DNA from: Sphaerolaimus hirsutus
Taxonomy: Eukaryota; Nematoda; Chromadorea; Monhysterida; Sphaerolaimidae
Reading direction: 5' to 3'
Assembly: GCA_964036195.1 (NCBI GenBank)
Contig: OZ038458.1
Location: 23,077,832 to 23,141,831 of the forward strand
DNA: 64,000 nucleotides
A model generated the notes under the pieces. That model did no database searches. It had not been told where the DNA came from and was given only the letters and a program-made list of their open reading frames with translations. A program made the translations under genes and the position numbers. Shown one piece after another: positions 29,101-38,460 of the stretch (positions are counted from its first letter, which is position 1; each line of letters begins with the position of its first letter).

Positions 29101-31014
29101 AATGTCAAAATTGAATTTCGCACCCCCCACATATTATATATATTTTTGAAGCGCATTCTTATGGGGACCGCAAAAATGGTCCTAACTCAAATTTGAAAAA
29201 TTTGTAGATCGTACTTTTAGAAGCACACCCTTCACTTGTTTTCACACGAAATTTCGAAAACTCACAAATCAGCTTAAAACGCATTTGAGTTTTCTACAAT
29301 GAGATGGCCGTCAACTACAGTTGACGGAGATTAAAAATGACTCATTGTAGAAAACTCAAACATGTTCAAAGCTCATTTATGTGTTTTTGAAATTTCTTAT
29401 GAAAACTAGTGTGCGCAGGGCCATTTTATCAACATTTCAATGAAAAATTCGGAATAATATTTTCATTAGAAAAATATCAACCTTGTTCAAATTGCCAAAG
29501 CCGAGTCTCCTGGTGGCAGTCCCAAGCCCTGTAAAGTGTAAAGTAAAGTGTCAAATGTAAAGTCAAATGCAAAGTAAACTGTCAATTGTCATGCAAAGTT
29601 CAGTAATAAAATCTTTTCTTTTTTGTTTTGATTGACACTTTACTTTGCATTTGACTTTACATTTGACACTTTACTTTACACTTTACAGGGCTTGGGACTG
29701 CCACCTGATGGCGTCGACTTTCCACTGGGGCAGCGGGGGGTCGAAGGCCACCTTGAAGGGCGGCTCGTGCTGCTGCGCCACCCGCAAGCTCTGCTTCTCT
29801 GAAAGATGAGAATAGATTGAAAATTGATTTAAGAGCCAGGCGTCAGGTACCCCCCCATTTGAATTCAAATATTGTGATGGGAAAATGTCTACAGTAGGCA
29901 CGATTTTAGGTAATAGCTGTCCACTATGTGAAATTTATATGCGAATTAAATAAACCAGGAGCTAGTCGCGCACGCTGTCAGGTCATAGGTCAAGTGCCAT
30001 GCAAAATTTCATACAAATTGGTCGAGTGTCATGTTAAAATATGTAATACAAATTTGTCAAATGCCATGCAAAATGTAAAAAGTTCAAAAATAAAAACTTC
30101 TTTTTTGATAGACACTTTGCATGACATTTAACACTTGACATGGCACTTTACGGGGTGCGGGATAGCCACTGTCACCAGGGTATTTTCCACATCCTGTAAA
30201 ATGAAAAATAACTTTGTCATGGTGACATGTACAACGTTCAGTAAAAAAAGAAAAATTTCACCAGGCATTCTACACGGCGCTGTACAAACGTGCCAGACGT
30301 TTTACATTTGAGTGTGCGAGACGGTCCCCCATCCACCAACCAATCAGCGGCTTCCATCCATCCGCAACTGAATCCTTCAAAACGCCCAACGGCAGCGAGC
30401 AAAGACACACGTCGGCGGAAATTGTTTCTGTCTTGGAAAGGTCCAGTTTATGACTGGCATCCAATGGAGCCACGTCAATCTCCACGCCAGTGTTGGTGTA
30501 TTTGATCTGGTGCCAATTACACAAGTTGACAAGTGACAAGTAAAGTGCTAAGTAAAATGACAAGTGGTAGGTTAAGTGACAAGTATACTTTGTGCCTACG
30601 CACGCTAGTTGACAACCAGAAGTTGACAAGTAAAATTCAAAAACTGATAAATCTGTTTTTTAACACATTTAAGTTGACCAAAGTGAATCATATGTGATCT
30701 CCGTCAACAGTAGTAGACAAGACTTCTCATTCTAGTAAACTCAAATGTTTTGAAACTGATTTACCAGTTTTCAAAATTTTCATTGTCAAATAGTGTGTGC
30801 AGGGTCCCAAGTATTTCCATACACAGTTTATCTCAATACTATTCACTTTACGAAATTACCTTGTCACTTAACTCGCCACTTATCACTTCACTTACCACTT
30901 CATTTTCTCGTCACTTGTGCACTTTTGGAATTGGCACCTGGGTGACGACCTGCTGCAGCTGAACATCCAAACCCTTGGCTAGTTGCTCGGCCACCGTGCA
31001 GAAGCCGCCCTTCA
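25977..31014 (-). CDS. KDM1A: LSD1/KDM1A-like lysine demethylase, C-terminal half, nine exons
   Basis: Exons: 30938-31014, 30341-30506, 29705-29798, 29482-29509, 28379-28513, 28062-28205, 27405-27486, 26550-26676 and 25977-26103; all phases agree. They encode the second half of the FAD amine oxidase domain of a histone H3 demethylase. Marks: LPLGVLK; PPLPQWK with the catalytic-site Lys (Lys661 in human LSD1); [46 protein letters not shown]; and the FAD-binding [15 protein letters not shown] and [14 protein letters not shown]. The stop is at 25977. A 41-residue segment before GEHT is longer than in human. The SWIRM and tower parts are not found up to 64 kb. Two of its introns are transposons. 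Confidence 0.93.
26550..26676 (-). CDS. KDM1A: LSD1 exon h
   Basis: [15 protein letters not shown], then a Ser/Glu/Ala-rich stretch ending VANKH. It starts like the NDYDLMAQP of LSD1 but carries a longer, less conserved loop before GEHT. Acceptor CCAACAG, donor CACAG|GTGCTC. Confidence 0.88.
26905..27351. mobile_element. CCGTATT elements in the LSD1 g-h intron, copy B
   Basis: Equivalent of 14184-14625; the inner element is 26905-27146. Confidence 0.72.
27405..27486 (-). CDS. KDM1A: LSD1 exon g
   Basis: 27 codons plus one base: [17 protein letters not shown], then [10 protein letters not shown]. Near-identical to the LSD1 core [17 protein letters not shown]. Donor G|GTTTGT. Confidence 0.95.
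27517..27760. mobile_element. TACTCGG element present only in copy B
   Basis: Begins TACTCGGCAAAC, ends CCGGAGTA, flanked by TA. The empty site in copy A is AAATTAGAGG at about 14788. Reverse-oriented relative of 47151-47395. Confidence 0.85.
28062..28205 (-). CDS. KDM1A: LSD1 exon f
   Basis: 48 codons: [15 protein letters not shown] to [12 protein letters not shown] to [16 protein letters not shown] is typical of LSD1. Acceptor TTGGCAG, donor AAG|GTTCGG. Confidence 0.93.
28379..28513 (-). CDS. KDM1A: LSD1 exon e
   Basis: 45 codons, phase 0: [14 protein letters not shown] to [10 protein letters not shown], equivalent to VVLCFDRVFWDP of human LSD1. Acceptor AACTGCAG, donor CAG|GTGCTC. It is the first exon inside the duplicated unit; copy at 15407-15541. 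Confidence 0.94.
28541..29422. mobile_element. GCGCACACTAG element enclosing another element
   Basis: Outer ends GCCTGCGCACACT and AGTGTGCGCAGGGC. Inner arms carry CGCATTTGAGTTTTCTACAA and its inverse. The duplication breakpoint of copy A falls inside this element. Confidence 0.8.
28554..29234. mobile_element. TGAAGGGTGTGCTTC element nested at 28.5 kb
   Basis: Inverted ends of 34 bp (TGAAGGGTGTGCTTCTAAAA and onward) match except for one deleted base. CT flanks both sides, and copy A shows the empty site. The interior repeats a TAGATCGGTACTTTTA motif about seven times. Confidence 0.88.
29482..29509 (-). CDS. KDM1A: LSD1 exon d (28-nt micro-exon)
   Basis: One base plus nine codons, giving RLGFGNLNK after joining. 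This corresponds to MGFGNLNK of human LSD1, directly between exons c and e. It lies between the introner acceptor CCACCAG and an AAG|GTTGAT donor. Too short to be seen by ORF length; recognised by homology and phase. Confidence 0.92.
29510..29704 (-). mobile_element. Introner: 195-bp inverted-repeat element forming LSD1 intron c-d
   Basis: The intron begins GTGGCAGTCCCAAGCCC and ends GGGCTTGGGACTGCCACCAG. Its two arms of about 75 bp differ at about one base. CAG precedes and ends it, a 3-bp target duplication. Removing the element leaves ATCAG joined to GAGACTC, encoding Ile-Arg-Arg-Leu, the conserved LSD1 reading. Both splice sites are thus set by element ends plus the duplicated CAG. Non-autonomous, no ORF. 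Confidence 0.93.
29705..29798 (-). CDS. KDM1A: LSD1 exon c (catalytic Lys)
   Basis: 30 codons with split codons at both ends: [15 protein letters not shown], then [15 protein letters not shown]. The Lys of QWK matches the lysine that positions the catalytic water in LSD1. Acceptor TTTCAG. The donor ATCAG|GTGGCA is the first base of a 195-bp introner. Confidence 0.92.
30341..30506 (-). CDS. KDM1A: LSD1 exon b
   Basis: 55 codons plus one base, from [12 protein letters not shown] to [15 protein letters not shown]. The chosen donor (ATTG|GTTGGT) keeps phase with the next exon and resembles the kinase exon 8 donor. It leaves about 20 extra residues compared with human LSD1, so the exact end is uncertain. 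An 18-nt micro-exon near 30195 is conceivable but not supported. Confidence 0.75.
30507..30937 (-). mobile_element. Introner: 431-bp element forming LSD1 intron a-b, with a nested element
   Basis: The intron begins GTGCCAATTCC and ends AATTGGCACCAG. Arms of about 75 bp, rich in AAGTGACAAG-type motifs, match at roughly 70 percent. CAG flanks both sides. Excision joins CACCCAG to ATCAAA (Thr-Gln-Ile-Lys) in frame. The middle, about 30593-30806, holds a GCGCACGCTAG-ended fold-back element. Confidence 0.88.
30938..31014 (-). CDS. KDM1A: LSD1 exon a
   Basis: Two bases and 25 codons: [20 protein letters not shown], then QQVVTQ, matching the LSD1 segment before the catalytic region. The acceptor follows a long C-rich tract. 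The donor CAG|GTGCCAATT is the first base of an introner. Phase 1 at the start means at least one more upstream exon exists. Confidence 0.88.
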
Positions 31015-31333
31015 CTGAGTGGGGGGGGGGTTGTTTGAGGGTGGGGTAGGGTGGGGTGGGGTGGGGTTAAGCGTTTTTCAGTAGATGTTTTGTAGTTTTG
31101 GATATTTGAATGACGTAGAATTCAATCCCAAACCCAATTTTCCCCCGTTTTTGCGAGTCGCGTTCGCGAGTTTTTTTTGCGAGTTTTTGTGCACAGAAAG
31201 GTATATCAACATAAATAAAAAATGTTTGGTTTATTGGCACATCAGCCAATTTTTCCAGCTACCGTATTTTCTACAATAATTCCCACATGGAATATCCAAA
31301 ATCTGCTGAACACTATATTTATATTTAGGTATA

Positions 31334-31743
31334 CCGTATTACCTCGAAATACCCCCAGGGGGTTTATTATTTCGCCAGCAAAATTTGAAGGGGGGATAAT
31401 TCGAGGGGGGGTCTATTATTTCGACAGAAATTTTCGGAAATTCCCCATACGCAGACGTAGAAAAATCGAACAATTACATAGATGTATATGTGTTTATAGG
31501 CATATATAACTGTATAAACAAAAACCCTACTCTAACGTCACTTAATCATCAGTTTTAACGTGTGTTCTGCATTGTACAGATCACAAACTGTGGTATTTGT
31601 CATGTACGTTCACGTTACACTCAATTTTAGGGGGGGGGGGTATTTCGAGGGGGGGTTTATTATTTCCCCAGCCGAAATTTAGGGGGGGTATTTCGAGGGG
31701 GGGGGGGGTTAATTCAAGGGGGGGTTCATTCGAGGTAATACGG
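31334..31743. mobile_element. CCGTATTACC element
   Basis: TA-flanked, with ends CCGTATTACCTCGAAATACC and TTCGAGGTAATACGG, and many G runs inside. Lies just upstream of the first visible LSD1 exon. Confidence 0.85.
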
Positions 31744-32122
31744 TACATTGAACTTTTATAAGCAACCACTTTTTCTAAATGCTGCCCCCGCGCACAATTA
31801 ATTGCAAAATTTATCCCAAAGCCAAGCTCGCGTATAAATAAATACCGAATAAACTTTCCATCCAGTCAGGTACCAATTCACAAAAGTTGTTTACAAAAAG
31901 GCGCCCTTTAAAGTGGCGGCGGCGTGCCGATTTGTTTTGCAAACGGTGGCAAACATTTGAAAAACATCAATCAGTCACGTAAATAAACAATTCGGGGGTC
32001 CAAAATTGTGTGGATTGTGCCAAAAATAATTCGACACTGGCGCCATCAAGTGTTTGGTAAATAAAATATCGTCTGAATCTGACCGCACGCGACTGTAAGC
32101 GATTTTGGTCATTGTGCTCTTA

Positions 32123-32402
32123 CCGTATTTCTTCTAATAGAACAGCGTCATTATACTTTTCCGTCACGTTTTTACCTGTCGTACCAATGGAGGATGCCGT
32201 TCTAGTTTTTCACCAATTTTTCATTTGAAAATTTGAATTTGAAAATCAGATTATCAATTAGAAATTGGGTATCTATTTGAATGCTTTAAACGCTGTCGCC
32301 ATCCACCTTTTGTGTTTTGGCACTGTTCCAACATTCTACAACAGCACATTTTACCTGCCGTTCTATTGGAGATACTCCGTTCTACTATTAGAACAAATAC
32401 GG
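32123..32402. mobile_element. CCGTATTTCTTCTAATAGAAC element
   Basis: Ends CCGTATTTCTTCTAATAGAA and TATTAGAACAAATACGG between TA dinucleotides. A CCGTTCTA inner motif is repeated. A subfamily without poly-C ends. Confidence 0.75.
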
Positions 32403-33014
32403 TATCAGTGAAGCGTGGAAAATGAAATGAATACCGATTCCGCACGCCTAATAACATACCTATTTAATTATTTGCATATTTATTTACGTATTTACGTTTA
32501 CTATTTACGTATATTATTTTACGGCTAAAAATTCCGAACAAACTTTGTAATTACGAAAATCAATATTTAGCAGCTTAAGCACACGATTCATATCACTACA
32601 ATACAAGTGGAATTCATAGATGTGTAAATACAGATATTTGTGCATTTGTAATTTGGTTTCATTTAAATTTCTTTCATGAACATGTATTGTGTTTGTCCCT
32701 CTGAAACTGGGCTGATTTTCGACACAGAAAACCCTCAAACAACACAGAAAAAATTGCGAGGTCCTTTCAATAAAATCACACGCAGATGCATGCATATGGG
32801 GCATCTTTCAGGTGCCATCTCGTGTTACCAATTACACAACAATGGCTACCAACTGTTTTGCTCGCAATGTTTAAACACCGAATGCACAATGCTATGCTTC
32901 CATTCAGATACCGTAATCCGACGAATAATTGAACACGGATCTAAGAATGCAAAACAGTGTAAACACATTTATGGTAGAAGTAACCGTTGAAAACGAATGC
33001 TTTGAAGCGTGCAG

Positions 33015-33190
33015 CAAAACTCTGGTGACTCTGGAAAATGTCAAATGTCAAAATCAAATGGCAGTGTCAAAAAGTCAAGTAAAATGAACTGTATAACGGC
33101 AATCTGTGTTTGTTATTTTCAAGTTCATTTTACATGACTTTTGACACTTTGCATGACATTTTATATTTTACAGAGTCTGAGGAGGGCCCC
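33015..33190. mobile_element. Degenerate introner-family element
   Basis: Runs from ACTCTGGAAAATGTC to ATTTTACAGAGTCTGAG, with repeated TGTCAAA and TTTGACA arms. No exon is visible on either side, so it looks like an intergenic or deep-intron copy. Confidence 0.45.
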
Positions 33191-33257
33191 CTGCCAGTCT
33201 TCTCAGTTATAATGTTGCAAATCCGATTTTGCAATGCATAATCTTCCATGCTACCTC

Positions 33258-34346
33258 AATGGGCTCACACACGCTAGTTGACATCGACACCAAATGTCAA
33301 CTGGTGCCGATCCCGATTCAAAGCTTGCTGACGAGTGGACGAACGACGTTCAAACGCAATCTTTGAATTAGGAACGGAACCGGGGGTATCCCATTGAGAC
33401 AAAAGTGTTTTGGGACAACAGTAGCTTTGATACAACAAAAATGCTCATTGAGACAAAAGCTACTTTGATACAATAGTTTGTGCATTGGTACAACACCCTG
33501 TGCATTGGTACAACACCCTGTGCATTGGTACAACATTTGTTGCTTTGATACAACACCTGTCGATTTCACGTGTAAGCATCCATTATATTATGAATGACAT
33601 AATACCTGCAACATAATATTGAGACCTCATTGAATTTCCTGCACCTGTTTGTAAGAGAGCAAATTAGAGTGGAACATAAAAGTTTTCGGCATGCCCAAAG
33701 GATTTGAAGTGGCCGGATGCTGCACAAAGTACCAACACACACTGCGTGCACTGATTAAAGCGATTAAATGTGCAAATTTTGTAAAACTTTTTTTGGAGCT
33801 GGAACACTACCTGGAACTGGACCCGGCATCAACATTGTAATTCCAGGGAGGTCATTTTGAACACTAGTTTACTGAACTAGTGTTCAATTTTTTTTACTTT
33901 TACTATTTACTTTTTTTACACGGTTTTTTTCAAACCTTATTTTTCAATTTGCACGTTGGCAGCATCTGGCAGCATGTGCAGTAACTGGCCATTTCAAATC
34001 CTTTTTGGCATGCCAAAGCTTTTATGTTCCGGCTCTGATTTGCTCTCTTACAAACTGGTGCAGTAAATTCAATGAGGTCTCAATATTATGTTGCAAGTAT
34101 TATGTCATTCACAATATCATTCAGGCCAAATACAATAAATGTTGTATCAAAGTGGCAAATGTTGTACCAATGCACATAGTGTTGTACCAATGCACAAACT
34201 GTTGTATCAAAGTAGCTTTTGTCTCGATGAGCGTTTTTGTTGTATCAAAGCTACTGTTGTCTCAAAGCACTTTTGTCTCAATGACGCACACTCAACGGAA
34301 CCAGTTGACATTTGGTGTCGACGTCAACTAGCGCGTGTGACCATTG
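33258..34346. mobile_element. Large fold-back element with long arms
   Basis: CAATGGGCTCACACACGCTAG on the left and its inverse CTAGCGCGTGTGACCATTG on the right. Left and right arms match over several hundred bases, including TTGTATCAAAG and GTTGTACCAATGCACA blocks. A short central spacer is near 33840-33900. Confidence 0.8.
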
Positions 34347-34493
34347 GCGCCACACACGCTGGATGTCAACTGAATTAGTGTCAACTAAATTTTAGTGAAT
34401 TGTGATTTCAACTTTCCCATGTGAAGTTGGTTTTTAGTTGACATTGAGTTGACGCGACTTTGCGATGTCAACTAGCGTGTGTGGGCCCATTCA
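34347..34493. mobile_element. Short CACACACGCTGGATGTC element
   Basis: CCACACACGCTGGATGTCAA on the left and GATGTCAACTAGCGTGTGTG on the right; a short relative of the GGGCCC elements. Confidence 0.7.
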
Positions 34494-34518
34494 GACAACT
34501 ACTGTAGTCACTACAAGT

Positions 34519-35114
34519 AGGGTTCAAACGGGATTGACTTTTCGGGATCGGGATCGGGATTCACTTTTTGTGATTTCGGGATCGGGATCGGGATTGGGGT
34601 TTCGGGATCGGGATCGGGATCGGGATTGGTTTTTTGAAATTTCGGGATCGGGATCGGGATCGGGATTGGCCGGGATTGGGGTCACGGGATCGGGATCGGG
34701 ATTGGGATAGGCATTTTTCCGGGATTGGGATTGGGTTCTAGGGATAGAAATTTTGGCCATTTTTCTGGCATTCACAGTTGTTCATAAAGGTCTCAAAACA
34801 CTGTTTGATGCCAGAATAGTGGCATAAAATTGACGCTGGGGGTTTGCATCCACTTTTTTGCATGCAAAAATGTCATTATTTCCCTGTTTATAATTTCCAC
34901 TAATTTTTCCGGGATCGGGATCCCGGACTTGGGAGTTTCTCGGGATCGGGATCGGGATTTGAAAACTTTCGGGATCGGGATCGGGATTGGTATTTTTGAG
35001 ATTTCGGGATCGGGATCGGGATTGGGGTTTCGGGATCGCGATCGGGATCGGGACTGGTAAATCCCGGAATTTCACGGGATCCGGGATCGGGATCGGGATC
35101 CCGTTTGAACCCTA
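34519..35114. mobile_element. AGGGTTCAAAC element, 596 bp
   Basis: Flanked by a perfect 9-bp duplication ACTACAAGT (34510-34518 and 35115-35123). Ends AGGGTTCAAACGGGAT and ATCCCGTTTGAACCCTA. The outer parts are GGGATC arrays. The 9-bp duplication points to a Mutator-like transposase. Confidence 0.92.
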
Positions 35115-36087
35115 ACTACAAGTCAAGTGCGACACATTCACACACACACATGGAGCCAGCAAAAATCACTTCCAAATCCAATCCAAACACGAGATACATG
35201 TGAATCCTGATAGGATCATCGAGTCAAGTGCCATGGCAGAAAATCGAAAATGGAAAATTCACTCGAGACCAAAAAGCGGACATCTGCTTGCTTCTGTTCG
35301 CAAAATTGGGCTTCCCAAAAACGGTTTTAAGATGGAAACAGATCGTTTTTCATCGATGCATGGAAATCGAGTGGGCCCCTGGGATGGAAATCCACTTGAG
35401 ACGTTTAATGGGAGCGATTTTTAAGCGCCGGGGTCAAAAGCTGAATATATGGCTTATTCTAGACTATTATTGTCTATTAGAATGCAATTTTAATTGGTAA
35501 AATAGCACTATTTGTCGATTTTCTTAATTTCCTTTTTCGGATTTATTTTTTTATTGTTTTGACAGCCATTTTCATCGTATCCAAATCGTGTTTGTGCATA
35601 AAAGCATATTAGGATATTCATTCATGCATGCCGTGATTTATGATAAACCGTGGAAAAGCGGCGAAATTCCGGCGAAAATATCGTGAAAATTAGGAATTGA
35701 AACCTGTCAAAACATGGCCATTCCTCCAATCAATATAGCAGCATGCTATAAACAACATGTTGCATGCATTTCATGTCGCCGATAGAATTGTAGGTGTGAT
35801 TCACGATAATTATCCGTGCACATAAACAACGGTGCAATACAATTTTGGTAGACGCGCAGTTATCTCCCCGAAACACCAGGGACTAGATTCACTTAGCCCG
35901 ACACATTTTAAATCGGTTTTCCATAAAGTTTCCGGGTTTTTTTCCTAAATCTGACACATGTTTCCGGGAGGCGGAAAATAAAAGGACTGCGGATACATGA
36001 CTGAATTTTTATCCGACCCCATGTTATTATGATTGACCGAAAACGAAATAATTCAACAAAACATTTCCATGTCAAATATCATACAAA

Positions 36088-36262
36088 GCGTCAAAAGTCA
36101 TGCCTTGTAAAATGTCAAACAATTGAACAAGATTTGACATTTTCCATGACTTGAGACACTTTTGAGATTTGATTGTCACGCGTCAAATGTCATTTGATAT
36201 TTTCAGGGCCTTTTAGACACTTTGCTCGACATTTCACATTTTACAGGGTTTGCGAGTGCGTG
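36088..36262. mobile_element. Degenerate introner-family element
   Basis: GTCATGCCTTGTAAAATGTC on the left and CACATTTTACAGGGTTTGCG on the right. Same arm vocabulary as the introners. No neighbouring exon seen. Confidence 0.4.
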
Positions 36263-36736
36263 CATCCAGGACAACCCAAAAAGTCGGGCCACCCAAAAAT
36301 CGTGTCGGGCAAATTTTATCTCACCCCAAAGAGCCCGGACGCTATTCAACGGGTTCAAACCGTTGAAAATACGGATCAATGACACCTTCGGGCACAATTA
36401 GGTCCGAATATATATGTGAATAGTCCGACCGGAAGTCTAGAGCGCCCTGTAATTGCGACCGGCGGAACAATGCGTGCGTGCGTGCGTGCAGGGCACTGCG
36501 TGTTTATGCATGTATTTATGTGGGTACAGTGTGAATGATTCATTGCAAGTCCGACTAATAATGAATCCGACTTGTTTACAGTCGGATTCATATGAGCATG
36601 TATTTGGGTGAATAATACCTCCCTTTGAATAATCCCCCCTTCTGGAATAACTTAGATGAGTGAGGAAAAATTAATTCACGTTTTTATGCATATGATAAAT
36701 GTGTTGTGTCCAATTTGAACAAAAATGGCATGTTGT

Positions 36737-36905
36737 AGAAAGAGTGCAAAATTGCATTCACCTCAGGTGGGAATTGAACCTGCACCTCTTGTACAGAACA
36801 TGAACACCCTACACGCTACACCACAGCGGTTAGGGTGCTGAAAGAGCTGGGCTCTAGTCACTATAAGGGGCTGATATGCTGCACTGGCAATGCCCTTAAC
36901 ATTAT
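36737..36905 (-). mobile_element. tRNA-like SINE remnant
   Basis: On the minus strand GTGGTGTAGCGTGTAGGG resembles an A box and GGTTCAATTCCCACC a B box about 35 nt later. The acceptor and anticodon stems do not pair well, so it is not a working tRNA. It interrupts an element whose uninterrupted form is at 12.7 kb. Confidence 0.5.
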
Positions 36906-36964
36906 TTTGGTTATAAAGCATATTTTGTGAGACGAGTTGATAGAAACATGCTCAAATTTTTTAA

Positions 36965-37313
36965 CCAAATAATAGTTCCTCGTTGGATAGTTATGCCCTC
37001 GAAAAAGTCTGATGTGAAAACACTTCCCCAGGGGAATGATTCAAGCAAGATGTATCTGATCTTTTTTCAACAATTTTGTGATTCTTATGACTTTTTTTGA
37101 TCACTTGACCACATCTCTTGTCCACTCGCAAAATTTTTTTTATTTATATTTATCTAACAAGAGATGTGGTCAAGTGATCAAAAAAAGTCATAAGAATCAC
37201 AAAATTGTTGAAAAAAGATCAGATACATCTTGCTTGAATCATTCCCCTGAGGAAGTGTTTTCACATCAGACTTTTTCGAGGGCATAACTATCCAACGAGG
37301 AACTATTATTTGG
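36965..37313. repeat. Near-perfect palindrome with 156-bp arms
   Basis: The left arm 36965-37121 and right arm 37159-37313 are reverse complements with about one mismatch. The spacer is 37 bp. The arm belongs to the decayed CCGTATT-related element seen complete at 12584-12874. Confidence 0.93.
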
Positions 37314-38209
37314 TACTTAGCAAATTGTGATGCATAAGTACATAGAAAACCATGCTAAAACAGATGTGATTGGGCTGACAAAATTGCTGCTTAATTCCAA
37401 GGTTTAACATCAACTCACAGCAGGGAATAATCATCAGAAATACTGATAAATACCTCAAATTAAATTCGGGAAATTTTTTCTACAATTTTAGATAAATTTG
37501 GGACAGTACCCCTCAAATTTTACAGGGTGAAGAGATAACAGAAAGCATTGTGTTTTCTATTTACTATTCATTATTCTTCAAATCCGACCGAGTCGGACTG
37601 CCACACAAGTCGGACTAATTCAGTACACAAGCAAATGTGCAATGAGCTGCATGCACATCGTTTTCATGCGCGCACGCAACACGCGTTCATGCTCCAAGTG
37701 ATTAATTGAAAATGATCATAATTAGATGAAAGAATAAATATTGGCGAGCGCGTGGATTTTTGAGTGGGCTAAAATTAAATATGATATTTTTCGGTTCAAG
37801 GAGAATGTATTTTTATGGCGAAAACGTTTAAGTTAAAGTGAATTTGTCGTCAATTTCTTTCAATGTCACTCCTAAAAGTCCCAAAGTTCTCAATGGCAAT
37901 TATCGCAAACACTTGATCTTCCATAAATCTTCGGGCATATAAAACTCAAAATGCACTGACATCTTTACAGTTCCAGTATAAAAGTGTCCCAACAGTAACT
38001 ATACATTCGCATTTTGCATGGCACACCGCAATTTTACACGGGCCATCGAACTTTGCGCCGCAAACAAACATTTAATTAGCGAATTATTTCCGTCTCAAAT
38101 CACTGCGCAGCCACATATTTTCGCCCATATTCATGCATTGATGTATTTATGCCTTGAGATGACTTACTTTTACGTGTGAAAGTAGGTGTTACTGTTACAC
38201 TATGTTCGT
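37314..38209. other. AT-rich stretch, nothing recognised
   Basis: No gene, RNA or structured repeat seen between the palindrome and the GGCGCC element. Confidence 0.4.
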
Positions 38210-38460
38210 AAGTGATGGTAAGGCGCCAGAAAAATGGCGCCAAGTCAAGAGCGCCAGAAAAATAGCGCCAAGTCAAGAGCGCCAGAAAAAATGGCGCCAT
38301 TGTTGAGGGCGCCAGAATCAATAGCCACCGCTTGTTGCGCAGCATTTTCGAATGGCGTGGCGCCATATAATTGGCGCCAAGCGCCATATGATCATTGCTC
38401 CATTCAAATTGCAGCCTGGCGCCAGAAAACGTTCAAAATATGGCGCCATTCAATCGCTAG
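38210..38460. mobile_element. GGCGCC palindromic element
   Basis: AAGTGATGGTAAGGCGCCAG on the left and TGGCGCCATTCAATCGCTAG on the right; about ten GGCGCC sites. Confidence 0.65.

Larger units (their letters stand above)
31015..33257. other. Upstream of the visible LSD1 exons
   Basis: An acceptor tract rich in CCCCACCCC precedes exon a. The rest is two CCGTATT elements and AT-rich DNA. The phase of exon a requires an upstream exon, but none is recognisable here. Confidence 0.5.
35115..36964. other. AT-rich non-coding DNA
   Basis: Contains a decayed introner-family copy, a GTGC microsatellite near 36474-36489 and the SINE-interrupted element. A 90-codon plus-strand frame (35228-35500) has no recognised family. 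Confidence 0.4.

Noticed and set aside
30170-30200. 18-nt micro-exon between LSD1 exons b and c
   Set aside because: Phase would allow it, but no LSD1 relative has sequence there and the sites are weak.
32676-32990. Cys-rich 104-codon plus-strand frame
   Set aside because: No recognised domain, no splice context and composition like surrounding AT-rich DNA.
33420-33560. CRISPR-like array of spaced repeats
   Set aside because: Eukaryotic context; the blocks are imperfect and mirrored in the other arm of a fold-back element.
34465-35075. Gly-Ser and Asp-Arg repeat frames
   Set aside because: Translations of GGGATC arrays within a transposon; same at 43269-44054.
35228-35500. 90-codon plus-strand frame with a helical, basic look
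   Set aside because: No known family; an overlapping frame is equally open. Possible but unsupported.
36763-36830. Functional tRNA gene
   Set aside because: B box is good, but the acceptor and anticodon stems do not pair; better seen as a SINE.
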